From contig JAKJJQ010000001.1 of the NCBI GenBank assembly GCA_021713415.1, positions 1 through 64,000 of the forward strand: a stretch of DNA of 64,000 nucleotides, written 5' to 3'. Of this stretch, positions 18,000 to 28,970 are shown piece after piece. The position numbers and the translations under genes were made by a program. The DNA comes from M0027 sp021713415 (GTDB lineage Bacteria; Pseudomonadota; Gammaproteobacteria; Francisellales; Francisellaceae). Within the stretch, counting starts at the first letter, position 1, and each line of letters opens with the position of its first letter. The notes beneath the pieces are model-generated. The model was not told where the DNA came from. It worked only from the letters and a program-made list of their open reading frames with translations, and searched no databases.

Positions 18000-19097
18000 A
18001 TGCAAAATATTGCACCGAAGATTGGTTTTGTAAGCCTTGGCTGTCCTAAAAATTTAGTAGATTCTGAGCGAATAATGACACAGTTACGAGTTGATGGTTA
18101 CCAAATATCTGGTTCATATGAAGATGCGGATATGGTGGTTGTTAATACCTGTGGTTTTATTAATGATGCAGTTAAAGAGTCCTTAGATACAATTGGGGAA
18201 GCATTAAGAGAAAATGGTAAAGTTTTAGTAACAGGTTGTTTAGGTTCACGGGATAATACAATATTAGAACAATATCCAAATGTACTAGGTGTAACAGGTG
18301 CACATGCTTATGATGAAGTTGTTGGCAGTGTACGTGAATATTTTCCAATTGCACGCGCTCAGTTTGATTCATTAGTGCCTGAAGAAGGCATTAAATTAAC
18401 GCCAAGACATTATGCGTATTTGAAAATCTCTGAAGGGTGTAATAATAAATGCACTTTTTGCATTATTCCTGATATGCGTGGAAAACTCGATTCACGTCCA
18501 TTAGATGATGTGATGAAAGAAGCTGAACGTTTAGCAAAAGCAGGCGTTAAAGAATTACTTGTAATTTCACAAGATACCAGTGCTTATGGTGTTGATTTAA
18601 AATATAAAGAAGTGAGTTGGCGCAATCAAACTTATCAAAGTCGTTTAGCTGATTTAGCAAAAGCATTAGGTGAATTAGGAATTTGGGTACGTTTTCATTA
18701 TGTTTATCCGTATCCACATGTCGATCATATTATTCCGTTAATGGCGGAAGGAAAAGTACTACCTTATTTAGATATTCCATTTCAGCATGCCAATCAGCGT
18801 ATTTTAAAACTCATGAAACGCCCCGCAAATGCAGTGAATACATTAAATAGGATTAAAGCTTGGCGAGCTATTTGTCCAGAATTAGCAATACGTAGTACTT
18901 TTATTGTTGGATTTCCAGGAGAAAGTGATGCTGAGTTTGAAGAATTATTAGATTTCTTATATGAGGCTCAATTGGATCGAGTTGGTTGTTTTGCTTATTC
19001 TGATGTTGATGGTGCTAAAGCAAATCATTTAATGGATCATATCCCTGAAGAAATCAAACAAGAGCGCTTAGCACGTTTTCATCAAGTTAAAGTTTAA
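18000..19097 (+). pseudogene. rimO: rimO truncated at the duplication junction (copy A)
   Basis: Identical to the complete rimO at 36679 up to residue 363 (ending FHQV), then two codons (Lys-Val) and TAA derived from the IS481-type gene sequence. The N-terminal UPF0004 domain (Cys15, and Cys in NTCGFI and GCLGSR) and radical-SAM core with CNNKCTFC are kept, but the C-terminal TRAM domain, needed to recognise ribosomal protein S12, is lost. Product about 365 aa against 442. Probably not functional as a methylthiotransferase on its substrate; the intact copy should complement it. Confidence 0.9.
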
Positions 19098-19131
19098 CCC
19101 ATTGTAAACGGGCTTTAATTTTAGCTTCCAT
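19089..19131 (-). pseudogene. 5' tip of the IS481-type transposase gene (copy B)
   Basis: The first 14 codons of the gene at 1-452 (MEAKIKARLQWVKL), cut off by the junction with rimO. It cannot encode a functional product; it is the scar that proves the left breakpoint. Confidence 0.9.
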
Positions 19132-19189
19132 AATAGATAAATATTAACAGAAAATGTTGAAACGATCTTTATGAATCACACAAATTAAA

Positions 19190-20540
19190 GGCTCTTTTCC
19201 ATTTCTTGTTGGTTAAATACTAAGCACTTTGTATCCTTTCAAATCAACCATTTATTTTTGGAAAAGCGACTCTGTTTTAAAGAAACCATAACAGCGACGC
19301 TTAACTACTTTAATTTTATTATTTAAACCCTCAACAAAACCACTAGTTGCTCTATTTTTAAAATAGTTAGTAATGCTATTTTTATGTTTTTGTAAGGTTT
19401 TAATAAATGTGTTGAAGCAGTTAAGATCACTTTTTTCTACTTTACTAATCCATCTATCTATTTTAGCCATTGCTGACTTCCTATCATCATGTATATTAAA
19501 TATATGAGTTAATTTGATAGCATAATGATGAGCTTGTTTCAATATAGGTGAATGTTTGTATAGCTTTTTAAGCTTATCTTTATCATCTTGTGTTAAACAT
19601 TCATGATGTTTGCGTAAAATTCACATCATATTATCTAATTCATTGTATTCATCACTGCTCAAAGAATTTTTTAAGCGCTTCATTTCTTTAGTTCTAACTT
19701 GGTCTAAAGCTTTTCTATAAAGTTTTGATACATGATAAGATCAACAACAACTCGTTGTTTTCCAAATACTTCAACAACTGAATTAACAAAGCCTTCATAC
19801 ATGTCAGTACACACACTTTTCACTGTTTTCTTCAAGTGAGGTGGAATGGATTTTAAAAAGGTTAAAACATCCTCTTTTTTTCGACTGTCAAGTACCGCTA
19901 AAATTGATAATTCACCATATTTATCTTTTGTACTAATGATGGCTATAAAATCTTGATGGCCCTTGCGATTACTAATCTCATCAATGCCTATCATTTCTAA
20001 ATAGTATATAAGCTCCAATCAATTTTTTTTGATATTAAATGATCAAGAGTATATTGAACTGTCTTATAACTCATTCGTTCCTTGCGTGCTACATCTTGAA
20101 TTGTGCTGTTAATAACACAGCGTAAAATATAGCGCTCCAAACCTTTGGTAATTTTCCCACCTTTGGCTACCCAATCGTACTGTTCTGTAGTTGTTGGATG
20201 ATCATTACAATGCTCACATTGATAACGCTCAGGTTTAATTCTTAAAATAACAGCTGTATCCAAAATTGATGTATGCCTAACCTCAATTGGTGTACTATAG
20301 CCATAGCGTTTCGTCGCATCTTTTCCACACTTATGACACTTGGTTTTGATGCATTTGCTCTCAACGGTAAATATAATATTTCCTTTGAGGGAAGTCAGTA
20401 TGTTGTGAAATTATTTCAAGAGAATTAATATCTAGGGGTAAGGTAAATTGGGCCATTTTTACAAGACTTTTTATTTTTCATGATGCCATTGTAACCCTTA
20501 TAGTTACTATATTCCACACCAACAAGAAATGGAAAAGAGC
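19190..20540 (-). mobile_element. Degenerate ISL3-family insertion sequence (copy B)
   Basis: Second copy of the element at 511-1861, with the same terminal repeats and the same defects. Because all disabling mutations are shared, the element was dead before the duplication and did not drive it by transposition. Confidence 0.8.
19252..20456 (-). pseudogene. ISL3-family transposase, broken (copy B)
   Basis: Same frameshifts and TGA as in copy A. Zinc-finger, IGIDEISNRKGH and C-terminal EGLNNKIKVVKRR blocks lie in three different frames. Confidence 0.85.
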
Positions 20541-20630
20541 TCCTAATTTATTCACTGAAAATTACTACCATGTATCTACTTTTTCAAAAATGCCATCATA
20601 AAATAATAATTATATATGCTATATTATATA

Positions 20631-20659
20631 TTGTTTTTTTTTATTTGCACCTATATAAT
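20631..20659 (+). promoter_or_regulatory. Candidate sigma-70 promoter of the exported 332-aa protein (copy B)
   Basis: TTGTTT and TATAAT with a 17-bp spacer, as in copy A. Confidence 0.45.
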
Positions 20660-20705
20660 GTATCTTCCATGTTGTTAAGACAAATAAAAATAATAGGGGA
20701 TATGC

Positions 20706-21704
20706 ATGTTAAATCAAATTAAAAAAATAATACTCTGTACTTTACTTCCTTTTATTAGTTACGCGAGTCCAACAATATCATTAATGCCATCACATATAGA
20801 TTCGCAAGCTAAGTTACAGCCATTAATACAGATCTTAAAAGAGAATAAAATCAAATTAGAAAAATACCGAAATATAGAGATAAACATTCTCCCTCAACAA
20901 AATAAGCTACACTTAATGTACATATTTTTATTTCTTAAAAATAGACATTCAGTAATTTTAGACACAATTCCATTATCTGAAAATTTCCAGCAAGTTGGTC
21001 CTGCTGACTTTAATGTAAACCCTAATAACTTGCCAAGAAATTCAAAGCTAACATCCTCTTCTTATAAATGTCAGCATCCAAATCTTAAAGTGATAATTTT
21101 CTATCCAAAACAAAGTATGAATAATATACGAACTAAATATGTTAATGAAGTATATGAGGCTGCTATACAAAATGGTTATTTCCCAGGACCAAATGCAAAA
21201 GAGCAAACGCTTCTTTTTCTACACGGAAATGATGCCACAGCAAAAGCTTACTTAGATGCCATGACATGTCCAAAACTAATTGGAAACTTTTATGATGGTG
21301 ATGGACTTCAGAACTCAATTTATACAACTCCAACAACAAGTGATCCTGCGGGTTTACTTACTAGTAAGCAAATCGAAACAGTATTAAAAGGTAAGCTACG
21401 TTATAAAGTAACTAATATATGGGTTGCTTGTCAATCAGGTAATAACCCTATGCAATCTGCTATGACAGTATCTGCAGAAGCACAAAAGTATGCATCTGGC
21501 TTGGATGGGCTATATGATGGTCCAGGAGATTATACTGGGGCTTGTACTATTGATACAATTATGAATAAAAATAATAAACTCACTATACAACAAGTATTTA
21601 CCAAGTGCCATCAAGAAGCAAAAACTAAACATACCGGCCCTAATAGCGGAAAAACTGAACCATGGTATTTTGGTGGTCAAGGTGCAAATATGTTTGGAAA
21701 ATAA
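20706..21704 (+). CDS. Exported protein with clan-CD cysteine-peptidase-like motifs (copy B)
   Basis: Same 332-aa protein as at 2027: Sec signal peptide of about 20 residues, His173-Gly174 (FLHGND) and Cys242 (WVACQSG) as possible catalytic dyad. It keeps its promoter and ribosome site, so both copies should be expressed. Confidence 0.6.
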   Translation: MLNQIKKIILCTLLPFISYASPTISLMPSHIDSQAKLQPLIQILKENKIKLEKYRNIEINILPQQNKLHLMYIFLFLKNRHSVILDTIPLSENFQQVGPADFNVNPNNLPRNSKLTSSSYKCQHPNLKVIIFYPKQSMNNIRTKYVNEVYEAAIQNGYFPGPNAKEQTLLFLHGNDATAKAYLDAMTCPKLIGNFYDGDGLQNSIYTTPTTSDPAGLLTSKQIETVLKGKLRYKVTNIWVACQSGNNPMQSAMTVSAEAQKYASGLDGLYDGPGDYTGACTIDTIMNKNNKLTIQQVFTKCHQEAKTKHTGPNSGKTEPWYFGGQGANMFGK

Positions 21705-21994
21705 TACACAAAAGTATTTTTTAATTGTGCACCTAGCTCATAAAAGAGTCGTTAAAATTTCACGCTCCTTGATAAAAATAACGATAATTTATTGAAAATC
21801 AAAATAATAATAACAGAAAAATTTAGTGAAAGAATATAGAGGATATTATCATAGCAACACTCCTTACAGACTTATGCAAAAATACATCAATTAAAGAACA
21901 ACGTGAGTTATATGAAGAGCTATTTACAGTCTATAGCTCAAGCTCAAAAAATAAAAAATTCTATCATGAATTACTTGGAAATTATTCCAATTTA

Positions 21995-23620
21995 TTGATG
22001 GACCTAAATTATCAAGATCGTTTAACCTTATTAGATAAAGTAATTAAAACTGTTAACAAACGACATGACAACACAGATGAGACGACAAACCCATTAAATA
22101 TTTTCCTAACTGAGGGACATCTAAGTAAGTTAAAACATGGCAATGGCGCCTGGGTTGGGGTGGATTTTTTCCCTGAATGGAACTACACAAGATTACTAGG
22201 GTTGCGCTTGAAACAATTAGCTGACGCAATAACCAAAGCTTTGCATTCTGATGCATTAAAAAGTACTATTGATAAAGCAAACCCAGCCATTTCAGCTTTA
22301 GGTATTTTATGGTATTTTCCAAGGTTTCTTAGACATACAGCACTTATTGTTAAGCATACAAAAAATTCAAGCAATTTCGATTATGCTAGAAAACACGCAT
22401 TTGAATGGTTTAATGATCTAGCTTCGATAACAGCAGGCATAATAACTTTTGGTATGTCAACAGGATTATATCTAGCACCTTTAACTTCTATCTTAGGCCC
22501 AGGTGGTATTTATCTAACCGTTGCAATTTACGGTTTCGATTGTTTAAACCAGGCAATAAAATCCTATCAAAAAATCAAAAAAATGAATCGAATTATTAAA
22601 AAAATAGATAATAGAATTGATAGTTTGTGTAAAGATTTGAATATTCACAATGACTTAAATATCATAAATCATATTCATATATTAAAAACTAAAAATAAAG
22701 AAGAGAAACACTGGATCAAAGAAGAAGAACAAAAAATTGAAAATGACCAAACTCGACTTAGATATCAATCTAAATTGGGTTTGGAAATACCTAACGAACG
22801 GTTCGATGAATTACGCTCAAGAAAACAAGAATTAACTTTAAGAAAGAATACTTTCATAAAAAATCATTCTCAACATTTGAAATTACAAAAATTAGAATTC
22901 GCTATTGAAATGCGCGAACGAATCAAACTAAAAAAATGTTATACCAAACGAGAGCAATGGACTAAATTAGGTGTTGCCTCAGGTTTATTTTTGGGTATGG
23001 CAATCTCATTAATTGGGGGACCTTATGCGCCAATTATTGGTGCTTCAATTATACTAGTTACCTGTGCAATGCAATACTATGCTGAACACTACTATCTTCC
23101 TAAACAAGAAATCCGGTTCAGCTATGATCCATTAGAAGAATTACATAATCGATTAATAAAACACTGTGAAGATCAAATTAGTAAACTTGAAAAAACAATT
23201 AATAAATGCAAAGTAAATACCAAAGAATATGACCATACGGAATATAAACTTAGCTGTTACGAAAAAATTGAACAGCAATTAAAACAATGGCAAAATAGCA
23301 ATTATCGAAATCCCGATCAACTGCATGATATACTACAAAATATTATGCTTACAAGCCAAATTCAAAGAAAACGTAATTATACACCAGCAAGTGCTAAAGA
23401 GTTAAAAAACATTTTACGTGTTTTTGATGCACATTGGGAGATTAAAAAATATAAAACGCTCGATAATAATGATAATGGTAATTTAATAGAAAATAAGTTT
23501 AAACATAGTATCAGAAGCTTTGTTGACAATCGATTGTACCAATCACAACCAGCAAACCACTTTCTTGAACAAGATCAAAAACAACAGCTTCGATTTGAGA
23601 GCATTCCTGACACAGTTTAG
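21995..23620 (+). CDS. Unrecognised membrane/coiled-coil protein, start codon uncertain (copy B)
   Basis: Same 541-codon frame as at 3316, with two Gly-rich hydrophobic hairpins and charged helices. The upstream open extension without an ATG/GTG/TTG (from about 21845, ATT/ATC/ATA only) is also identical, so the missing start is not a chance error in one copy unless the copies come from one assembled sequence. Confidence 0.6.
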   Translation: MMDLNYQDRLTLLDKVIKTVNKRHDNTDETTNPLNIFLTEGHLSKLKHGNGAWVGVDFFPEWNYTRLLGLRLKQLADAITKALHSDALKSTIDKANPAISALGILWYFPRFLRHTALIVKHTKNSSNFDYARKHAFEWFNDLASITAGIITFGMSTGLYLAPLTSILGPGGIYLTVAIYGFDCLNQAIKSYQKIKKMNRIIKKIDNRIDSLCKDLNIHNDLNIINHIHILKTKNKEEKHWIKEEEQKIENDQTRLRYQSKLGLEIPNERFDELRSRKQELTLRKNTFIKNHSQHLKLQKLEFAIEMRERIKLKKCYTKREQWTKLGVASGLFLGMAISLIGGPYAPIIGASIILVTCAMQYYAEHYYLPKQEIRFSYDPLEELHNRLIKHCEDQISKLEKTINKCKVNTKEYDHTEYKLSCYEKIEQQLKQWQNSNYRNPDQLHDILQNIMLTSQIQRKRNYTPASAKELKNILRVFDAHWEIKKYKTLDNNDNGNLIENKFKHSIRSFVDNRLYQSQPANHFLEQDQKQQLRFESIPDTV

Positions 23621-23696
23621 ATTTTTGTTATTTCATGATGCCATTGTAACCCTTATAGTTACTATATTCCACACCAACAAAAAATGGAAAAGAGCC
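23621..23696 (+). mobile_element. Solo ISL3 right-end remnant (copy B)
   Basis: Second copy of the 76-bp ISL3 end at 4942. The window thus holds four ISL3 right ends, which could pair and recombine with one another. Confidence 0.8.
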
Positions 23697-23697
23697 A

Positions 23698-23946
23698 AAT
23701 AATCATGGTAAAACATTGCTTCATATTGCTGCTGAAAAAGGTTATTTTTCTATCCTTGAGCGCTTATTACGACTAGGTGTGAATATTACACTTAAGGATA
23801 ATTTTAAGCGTAGTGCATTAAGTGGTGCAAAAAGTCCTGATATTATAAGCTTATTGAAAAAATATGATGAACAAATACCCGTGATGCCATTTTCAAACGG
23901 AGAAGTTACTACGAATATTTATAGAAATGAGAATGAATGTCGATAA
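23698..23946 (+). pseudogene. 3' remnant of an ankyrin-repeat protein gene (copy B)
   Basis: Same fragment as at 5019: one full ankyrin repeat (GKTLLHIAAEKGYFSILERL) and part of another, with no start signal. Confidence 0.75.
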
Positions 23947-24051
23947 TTTTATTTAGTTATATATCATAATTTATCTGTTTATTTTTTGATCTTTATTTGT
24001 TATTATTTAAAAATAAATGTAATTAATATAATTTATTAAATTAAGTATCAT

Positions 24052-25392
24052 ATGGTTGGGTTGCGTTGGAAGTCAGAAGAAGAAAAAGCAAAAGAATGGG
24101 AAATTGCAAAAAAACATCATAAAGCTAAACAATTTATAGATGGTGTAAAACTTAAACGTTCAAAAGGTATAATATCGCCTAATCAATATAGGGATCTACA
24201 AGATGAACTCCATACTGTAGAGCATTCTTTTATTTCTGTAAATGAGCAAATCTTAGCAATGGCAGGTAAAGGTAATATTTTAGGGGAAGGTTCATTTGGA
24301 GTAGTAAAGCTAGCTGAAAATGAACAAGGTCAGCTATTTGCTATAAAAATAGTCTATGAAGCATATAAATCTGATGAAGAATTAGAAATTTTAAAAGATA
24401 TTAATATACTAAGAGGATATGTAACAAGGGAAGATAAGCATTATATTGTTTTAGACTATTTAGGTGAGACATTAGATAATCTTTCGTTTAAAAATGATAG
24501 ATATCGGTTAGATGTGGGTTATCAATTAGTTCATTTAGTTTGTGGTTTAAATACCGGTAAACTTTCAAATCAAGGCAAAGCAATATTTCATAATGATATT
24601 AAACCTGAAAACATTGTTATAGATGAGAAGGGAATTGTACGCTTAATAGATTTTGGTTCAGCATCGAAAGAAAAAGCAATTACTCTAAGACAGGGGACGC
24701 CATATTATCAGGCACCAGAGGTAGAAGAAGTTGGATATAGTGCGAAAACAGATACTTATTCATTAGGGTTAACATTACAAACATTTTTGCCTAAAAACTC
24801 AAAATTAATGCATACAGCAGAGTTAATGGCTGCAAAAGATCCTCAAAAAAGACCTGATAAAGAAGCTGTGATGCTTGATTTTTTAACCGAAATGTATCCT
24901 AACACTGATGAACTATCTGCACAACTCAATGCCGTAGGTTTTAAGCTAAGTGTTCATCAAGCCAGAGCCATATCTGTTGTATTAGAAAGTTCAACGCCAG
25001 ATCTAAATTTAACTATTGCAGCAAATATTGAAGCTATTAAAAATAATGATGTTTTGTTAGAAGCTTTAAATTGTGCATATGATTATCTCAATTCTGGGCA
25101 GTTTTACTTTAATAGTGGTCATGGTGCTCATGGTAGAGAGCAAACTTATATTTTTGTACAAAATTTGATGAGTATGAAAGATAAAAATATGAATAATATA
25201 AAAAATGAAATGTCTAACTGGGTTAAAGGCTATGGCCCATTTGCTCGTGCTTCAGGTGAAGATGAATATTCAAGATTAGGCTGTGCAAAAAAAGCTTCAT
25301 TTTTTCAAGGTGATAATGAGATGGATTTATTTTTTAAGCATGGTCAAAAAACACAGGACAAAGATAAGGATAGTGGTTGTATCATTTCATAG
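24052..25392 (+). CDS. Eukaryotic-type Ser/Thr protein kinase with C-terminal CaaX box (copy B)
   Basis: Second copy of the 446-aa kinase: GEGSFG loop, Lys99, HNDIKPEN, DFG, APE, and the C-terminal prenylation signal Cys-Ile-Ile-Ser. Two identical expressed copies would raise the dose of a candidate host-directed kinase. Confidence 0.9.
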   Translation: MVGLRWKSEEEKAKEWEIAKKHHKAKQFIDGVKLKRSKGIISPNQYRDLQDELHTVEHSFISVNEQILAMAGKGNILGEGSFGVVKLAENEQGQLFAIKIVYEAYKSDEELEILKDINILRGYVTREDKHYIVLDYLGETLDNLSFKNDRYRLDVGYQLVHLVCGLNTGKLSNQGKAIFHNDIKPENIVIDEKGIVRLIDFGSASKEKAITLRQGTPYYQAPEVEEVGYSAKTDTYSLGLTLQTFLPKNSKLMHTAELMAAKDPQKRPDKEAVMLDFLTEMYPNTDELSAQLNAVGFKLSVHQARAISVVLESSTPDLNLTIAANIEAIKNNDVLLEALNCAYDYLNSGQFYFNSGHGAHGREQTYIFVQNLMSMKDKNMNNIKNEMSNWVKGYGPFARASGEDEYSRLGCAKKASFFQGDNEMDLFFKHGQKTQDKDKDSGCIIS

Positions 25393-25462
25393 GTTGATTT
25401 TAATAAAGTTATATATAAACCATAAATAATATGTCATTTCACAAATAAATATTCTAACTTTC

Positions 25463-25493
25463 TTGCCACCAAAGTCTTGCCTTAGATTATAAT
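25463..25493 (+). promoter_or_regulatory. Candidate promoter of the tol-pal operon (copy B)
   Basis: TTGCCA and TATAAT with a 19-bp spacer, as in copy A; it lies inside the unit, so the second operon has its own start. Confidence 0.35.
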
Positions 25494-25544
25494 AAACGTA
25501 AGAATAAGCATAGAAAATTTAAATCATAAGGATTGGAGAAAATC

Positions 25545-26225
25545 GTGACAAATAATCTGTCAATTTGGCATCTGGTAGGTAGTGCAGACCCAGTCGTAAA
25601 GTTCATTTTATTGGTATTGTTAGTTTGTTCTATTTGGAGCTGGGCAATTATCATTCAAAGAACTTTATTAATTAAACAATATCGAAAAAATGATCGAGAT
25701 TTTGAAAAGCGTTTCTGGTCTGGTTCTGATATGGGTAGGCTATATCAAAATTTAGATAAAAATGAAGGTTTACTACAAGGTATTGTTGGTGTATTTCATA
25801 GTGGTTTTAAGGAATTTATGAAATTACATAAACGAAATGGTATTGGCGCTGATGCGATTATTGATGGTATTAATCGTGTTATGAGAGTGACAATCACAAG
25901 AGAAGCTGATCGACTTGAAAATCAATTATCTTTATTAGCAACCATTGGTTCAGTTGCGCCATATATTGGTTTATTAGGTACAGTTTGGGGTATTATGGCG
26001 TCATTTACTGTGCTAGGCGGTGTAGAGCAAGCAACACTTTCAATGGTGGCACCACATATTGCTGAAGCACTTATTGCGACAGCTTTAGGGCTATTTGTTG
26101 CGATTCCAGCTGTGATTGCTTTTAATCGATTAAGTCGCTCGATTGATCTTCGTGTTGCTGAGTTTGAGAACTTTCAAGATGAATTTTGCAGCATTATTCA
26201 TCGTGAGGTTCATACACAACGTTAA
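25545..26225 (+). CDS. tolQ: TolQ, Tol-Pal motor subunit (copy B)
   Basis: Second copy of TolQ (226 aa from GTG with GGAG seven bases upstream): three membrane helices and the GLLGTVWGIM signature of the proton-channel subunit. Confidence 0.95.
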   Translation: MTNNLSIWHLVGSADPVVKFILLVLLVCSIWSWAIIIQRTLLIKQYRKNDRDFEKRFWSGSDMGRLYQNLDKNEGLLQGIVGVFHSGFKEFMKLHKRNGIGADAIIDGINRVMRVTITREADRLENQLSLLATIGSVAPYIGLLGTVWGIMASFTVLGGVEQATLSMVAPHIAEALIATALGLFVAIPAVIAFNRLSRSIDLRVAEFENFQDEFCSIIHREVHTQR

Positions 26226-26249
26226 TTGAAAAATTAGGATGTATACTAT

Positions 26250-26681
26250 ATGGCTTATATGAAACGTCATAGAACAAAGCGTAAGGTATCTGCTGATATT
26301 AATGTTGTACCTTATATTGATGTGATGCTTGTTTTATTAGTTATTTTTATGATTACAACACCGATGTTAACACAAGGTGTTAAGGTTGATTTACCACAAG
26401 CAACGGCTAAAAAGATTCCACCAAAATCTGAAAAACCAATGATAATTACAGTCAATAATAAGGGGCAGTATTTTTTAAATATTGCAAATCAGCCTAAACT
26501 ACCCTTAACATCACAGTCATTATTACTTAGAGTCAAAACGGAATTAAATAAAGATCATTCACGTCAAGTATTTGTGCGTGGTGATAAAAATGCTAATTAT
26601 GGAGAAGTAGTTTCAGCAATGGTATTACTTCAAAAAGCAGGCGCACCCAGTGTTGGGTTAATGACGGATGATGATGCATAA
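26250..26681 (+). CDS. tolR: TolR, Tol-Pal motor subunit (copy B)
   Basis: Second copy of TolR (143 aa), with the single membrane helix and the proton-path Asp24; overlaps tolA by 14 bp. Confidence 0.96.
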   Translation: MAYMKRHRTKRKVSADINVVPYIDVMLVLLVIFMITTPMLTQGVKVDLPQATAKKIPPKSEKPMIITVNNKGQYFLNIANQPKLPLTSQSLLLRVKTELNKDHSRQVFVRGDKNANYGEVVSAMVLLQKAGAPSVGLMTDDDA

Positions 26682-27543
26682 AAAAAAGTTTGCCAATTCA
26701 TATAAAGGATTATTGCAGTTTGAGTTTTCATCGCGTAAAACATCATCAATTGCATTATTCGTTTCTGTTATATTGCATTTAATTGCTGCTATTTTATTAG
26801 TTATATTTTTAACCAATGACCAACCACAAAAAAAACGTACGGTTTCTATTTCAGTTAATCCAGTAGCAAATCAAACAATCGTTCAAGCTTCTGTTGTCTC
26901 TTCAAAAGCGGTAAATAATGAGCTAAATCGTTTAGATCAAATCAAAAAGCAAAAACGTCAGGCAGAGATTCAAAAACAAAAGCAAATTCAGCGTCAAAAA
27001 TATCTTCAAGAGCAAAAACGTAAAAAAGCTCTAGCACAAGCTAAGGCTAAAGCAAAATTAGAAGCACAAAAGAAAAAGCAATTAGCAGAGAAAAAGCGCC
27101 AAGATGAATTAAAAAAGCAAAAAGAAGATCAAACTAAAAAACAACAGCAGTTAGACTCACTTAAAAATCTAGGTTTAGCAGGAATTGATCAACAAATTAC
27201 CCAAGCTAATAATGCACAAAAACAAGCTCAAATTAAAGCACAAAATCAACAACGTTTAGCGACAGAAGCTGATCGCTATAAGGCATTGATTAAGCAGGTA
27301 ATTCAGTCTAATTGGACGGACCCTGAATCACTATCAGAAGATAATGTTGTGTGGCTTAAGATTTCATTAAACTTAAATGGTGATGTTCAATCTGTCAGTA
27401 TTTATAAATCCAGTGGTAATGCGATTTTTGATCGACAAGCAATTTTAGCCGTTAAAAAAGCACAGCAACTGCCAATGCCACAGTCAGAAACATTAAAAAA
27501 ACAATTTCAAAATATAACGTTAAGTTTTGGAGGAAATGATTGA
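26668..27543 (+). CDS. tolA: TolA, inner-membrane to periplasm linker (copy B)
   Basis: Second copy of TolA (291 aa): membrane helix at about 27-49, Lys/Gln/Ala-rich periplasmic helix, C-terminal TolB/Pal-contacting domain. Confidence 0.95.
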   Translation: MMMHKKKFANSYKGLLQFEFSSRKTSSIALFVSVILHLIAAILLVIFLTNDQPQKKRTVSISVNPVANQTIVQASVVSSKAVNNELNRLDQIKKQKRQAEIQKQKQIQRQKYLQEQKRKKALAQAKAKAKLEAQKKKQLAEKKRQDELKKQKEDQTKKQQQLDSLKNLGLAGIDQQITQANNAQKQAQIKAQNQQRLATEADRYKALIKQVIQSNWTDPESLSEDNVVWLKISLNLNGDVQSVSIYKSSGNAIFDRQAILAVKKAQQLPMPQSETLKKQFQNITLSFGGND

Positions 27544-28859
27544 TGAAATCAATGCGCCTGAGTATTTATCTTAGTATCTTTTTTTTGATTTTATTCGCAT
27601 ATAATCAAAGTTTTGCTGATATTTCAATTCATATTGAAAAGGGAGTTGACCGCCCTTATCCAATTGCAATTATTCCATTTAGTGGTAATGCACAATCATC
27701 AGAAGTTCTAGGAGTTATTAAAAAAGATTTAACAAATTCAGGTCGCTTTAGTTTATTAACAGAGGCTAAGATGCCTCAAAAAACGTCAAATGTTAAGGAT
27801 TTAAATTTAGCTCAATGGTCTAAAACAGGTGTTGAGTTTATTGTGTTAGGCCAAGTCGATCAATCAAAAGATAATCACTATAATGTCTCTTTCTATTTAA
27901 TTAGCCAATTAGGTGGACGATCATTAATTGCTAAAGCCTTTAAAAACATTCCCCAATCACAATTACGCGCTTTAGCACATCATATTAGTGATTTAATTTA
28001 TCAAGGTGTTACGGGAACAAAGGGGTATTTTTCAACAAAACTAACCTATGTTGAAGTATTAAACCCATATGATCAAAAAAAGGCAGTGTATAAACTTGTT
28101 GTATCAGATTATGATGGTGTTAACCCTCAAGTATTATTAAAGCAAACAGGTATTCCAATTGCATCACCAACTTGGTCACCTGATGGTAAGTATATTGCTT
28201 ATGTTAGCTATATTAATGGACGTATGGCAATTTATCGAATTAGTATTGTAACGGGTAAACGTCAATTAGTGTCAAATCTTGAAGGTATCAATAGCGCACC
28301 TGCTTTTGGGCCAGATGATACTTTAATGGCTTTAGCTTTATCAAAAGGGACAAGCTATTATACAAATATCTATTTATTTAATCTTAAAAAGCATAATCTT
28401 GAAAAATTAACCTCAGTTGGTATCAATACATCGCCTGCCTTTTCACCCGATGGTCAATCATTAATTTTTACGTCCAATCGAAGTGGTTTACCACAAATTT
28501 ATCAACTTCAAATTGGTGAAAGCTATCCTAAAAGACTAACATTTGATGGCGTGCAAAATATGGATGCACACTTCACTCCAAATGGTAAAACAATTGTTTT
28601 TATGCATCAAGCACAAAGAGGGGGTGATTTAAATATTGCTAAACAGAGTTTAAAAGATGGTGATATCACAGTATTAACAGGTGGTAATGTAGATAAGTCA
28701 CCTAGTATATCACCTAATGGACAGATGGTAGTTTATACGCGTGCTTTAACCAATGGAAAGATTAATTTAGCGATGGTATCACTTGATGGGCAGGTACACA
28801 TAGACTTACCAACAACAAAAGGTAATGTACAGTCGCCTTCATGGTCACCATACTTATGA
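27543..28859 (+). CDS. tolB: TolB, periplasmic beta-propeller (copy B)
   Basis: Second copy of TolB: signal peptide, N-terminal domain and PD40 propeller blades. Start overlaps the tolA stop as TGATG. Confidence 0.96.
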   Translation: MKSMRLSIYLSIFFLILFAYNQSFADISIHIEKGVDRPYPIAIIPFSGNAQSSEVLGVIKKDLTNSGRFSLLTEAKMPQKTSNVKDLNLAQWSKTGVEFIVLGQVDQSKDNHYNVSFYLISQLGGRSLIAKAFKNIPQSQLRALAHHISDLIYQGVTGTKGYFSTKLTYVEVLNPYDQKKAVYKLVVSDYDGVNPQVLLKQTGIPIASPTWSPDGKYIAYVSYINGRMAIYRISIVTGKRQLVSNLEGINSAPAFGPDDTLMALALSKGTSYYTNIYLFNLKKHNLEKLTSVGINTSPAFSPDGQSLIFTSNRSGLPQIYQLQIGESYPKRLTFDGVQNMDAHFTPNGKTIVFMHQAQRGGDLNIAKQSLKDGDITVLTGGNVDKSPSISPNGQMVVYTRALTNGKINLAMVSLDGQVHIDLPTTKGNVQSPSWSPYL

Positions 28860-28970
28860 ATAATTCATATCATATGGGACTAAACTATTGGGCGAAGAAC
28901 TATTTTTTTGCTAATCTTTAGGACATGCATTTTAAATTTAGATTATATGAAATATAAAGGAGCTAGAGTA

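Larger units (their letters stand above)
410..19088. repeat. Copy A of an 18,679-bp direct tandem duplication
   Basis: Everything from 410 to 19088 recurs at a constant offset of 18,679. All encoded proteins have the same translation in both copies and I found no base difference in the stretches compared. The left edge lies inside the IS481-type transposase gene and the right edge inside rimO. The only ambiguity at the edges is one shared T (409/19088/37767). The unit carries accessory genes, the tol-pal operon and the arginine/citrulline cluster. Confidence 0.97.
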
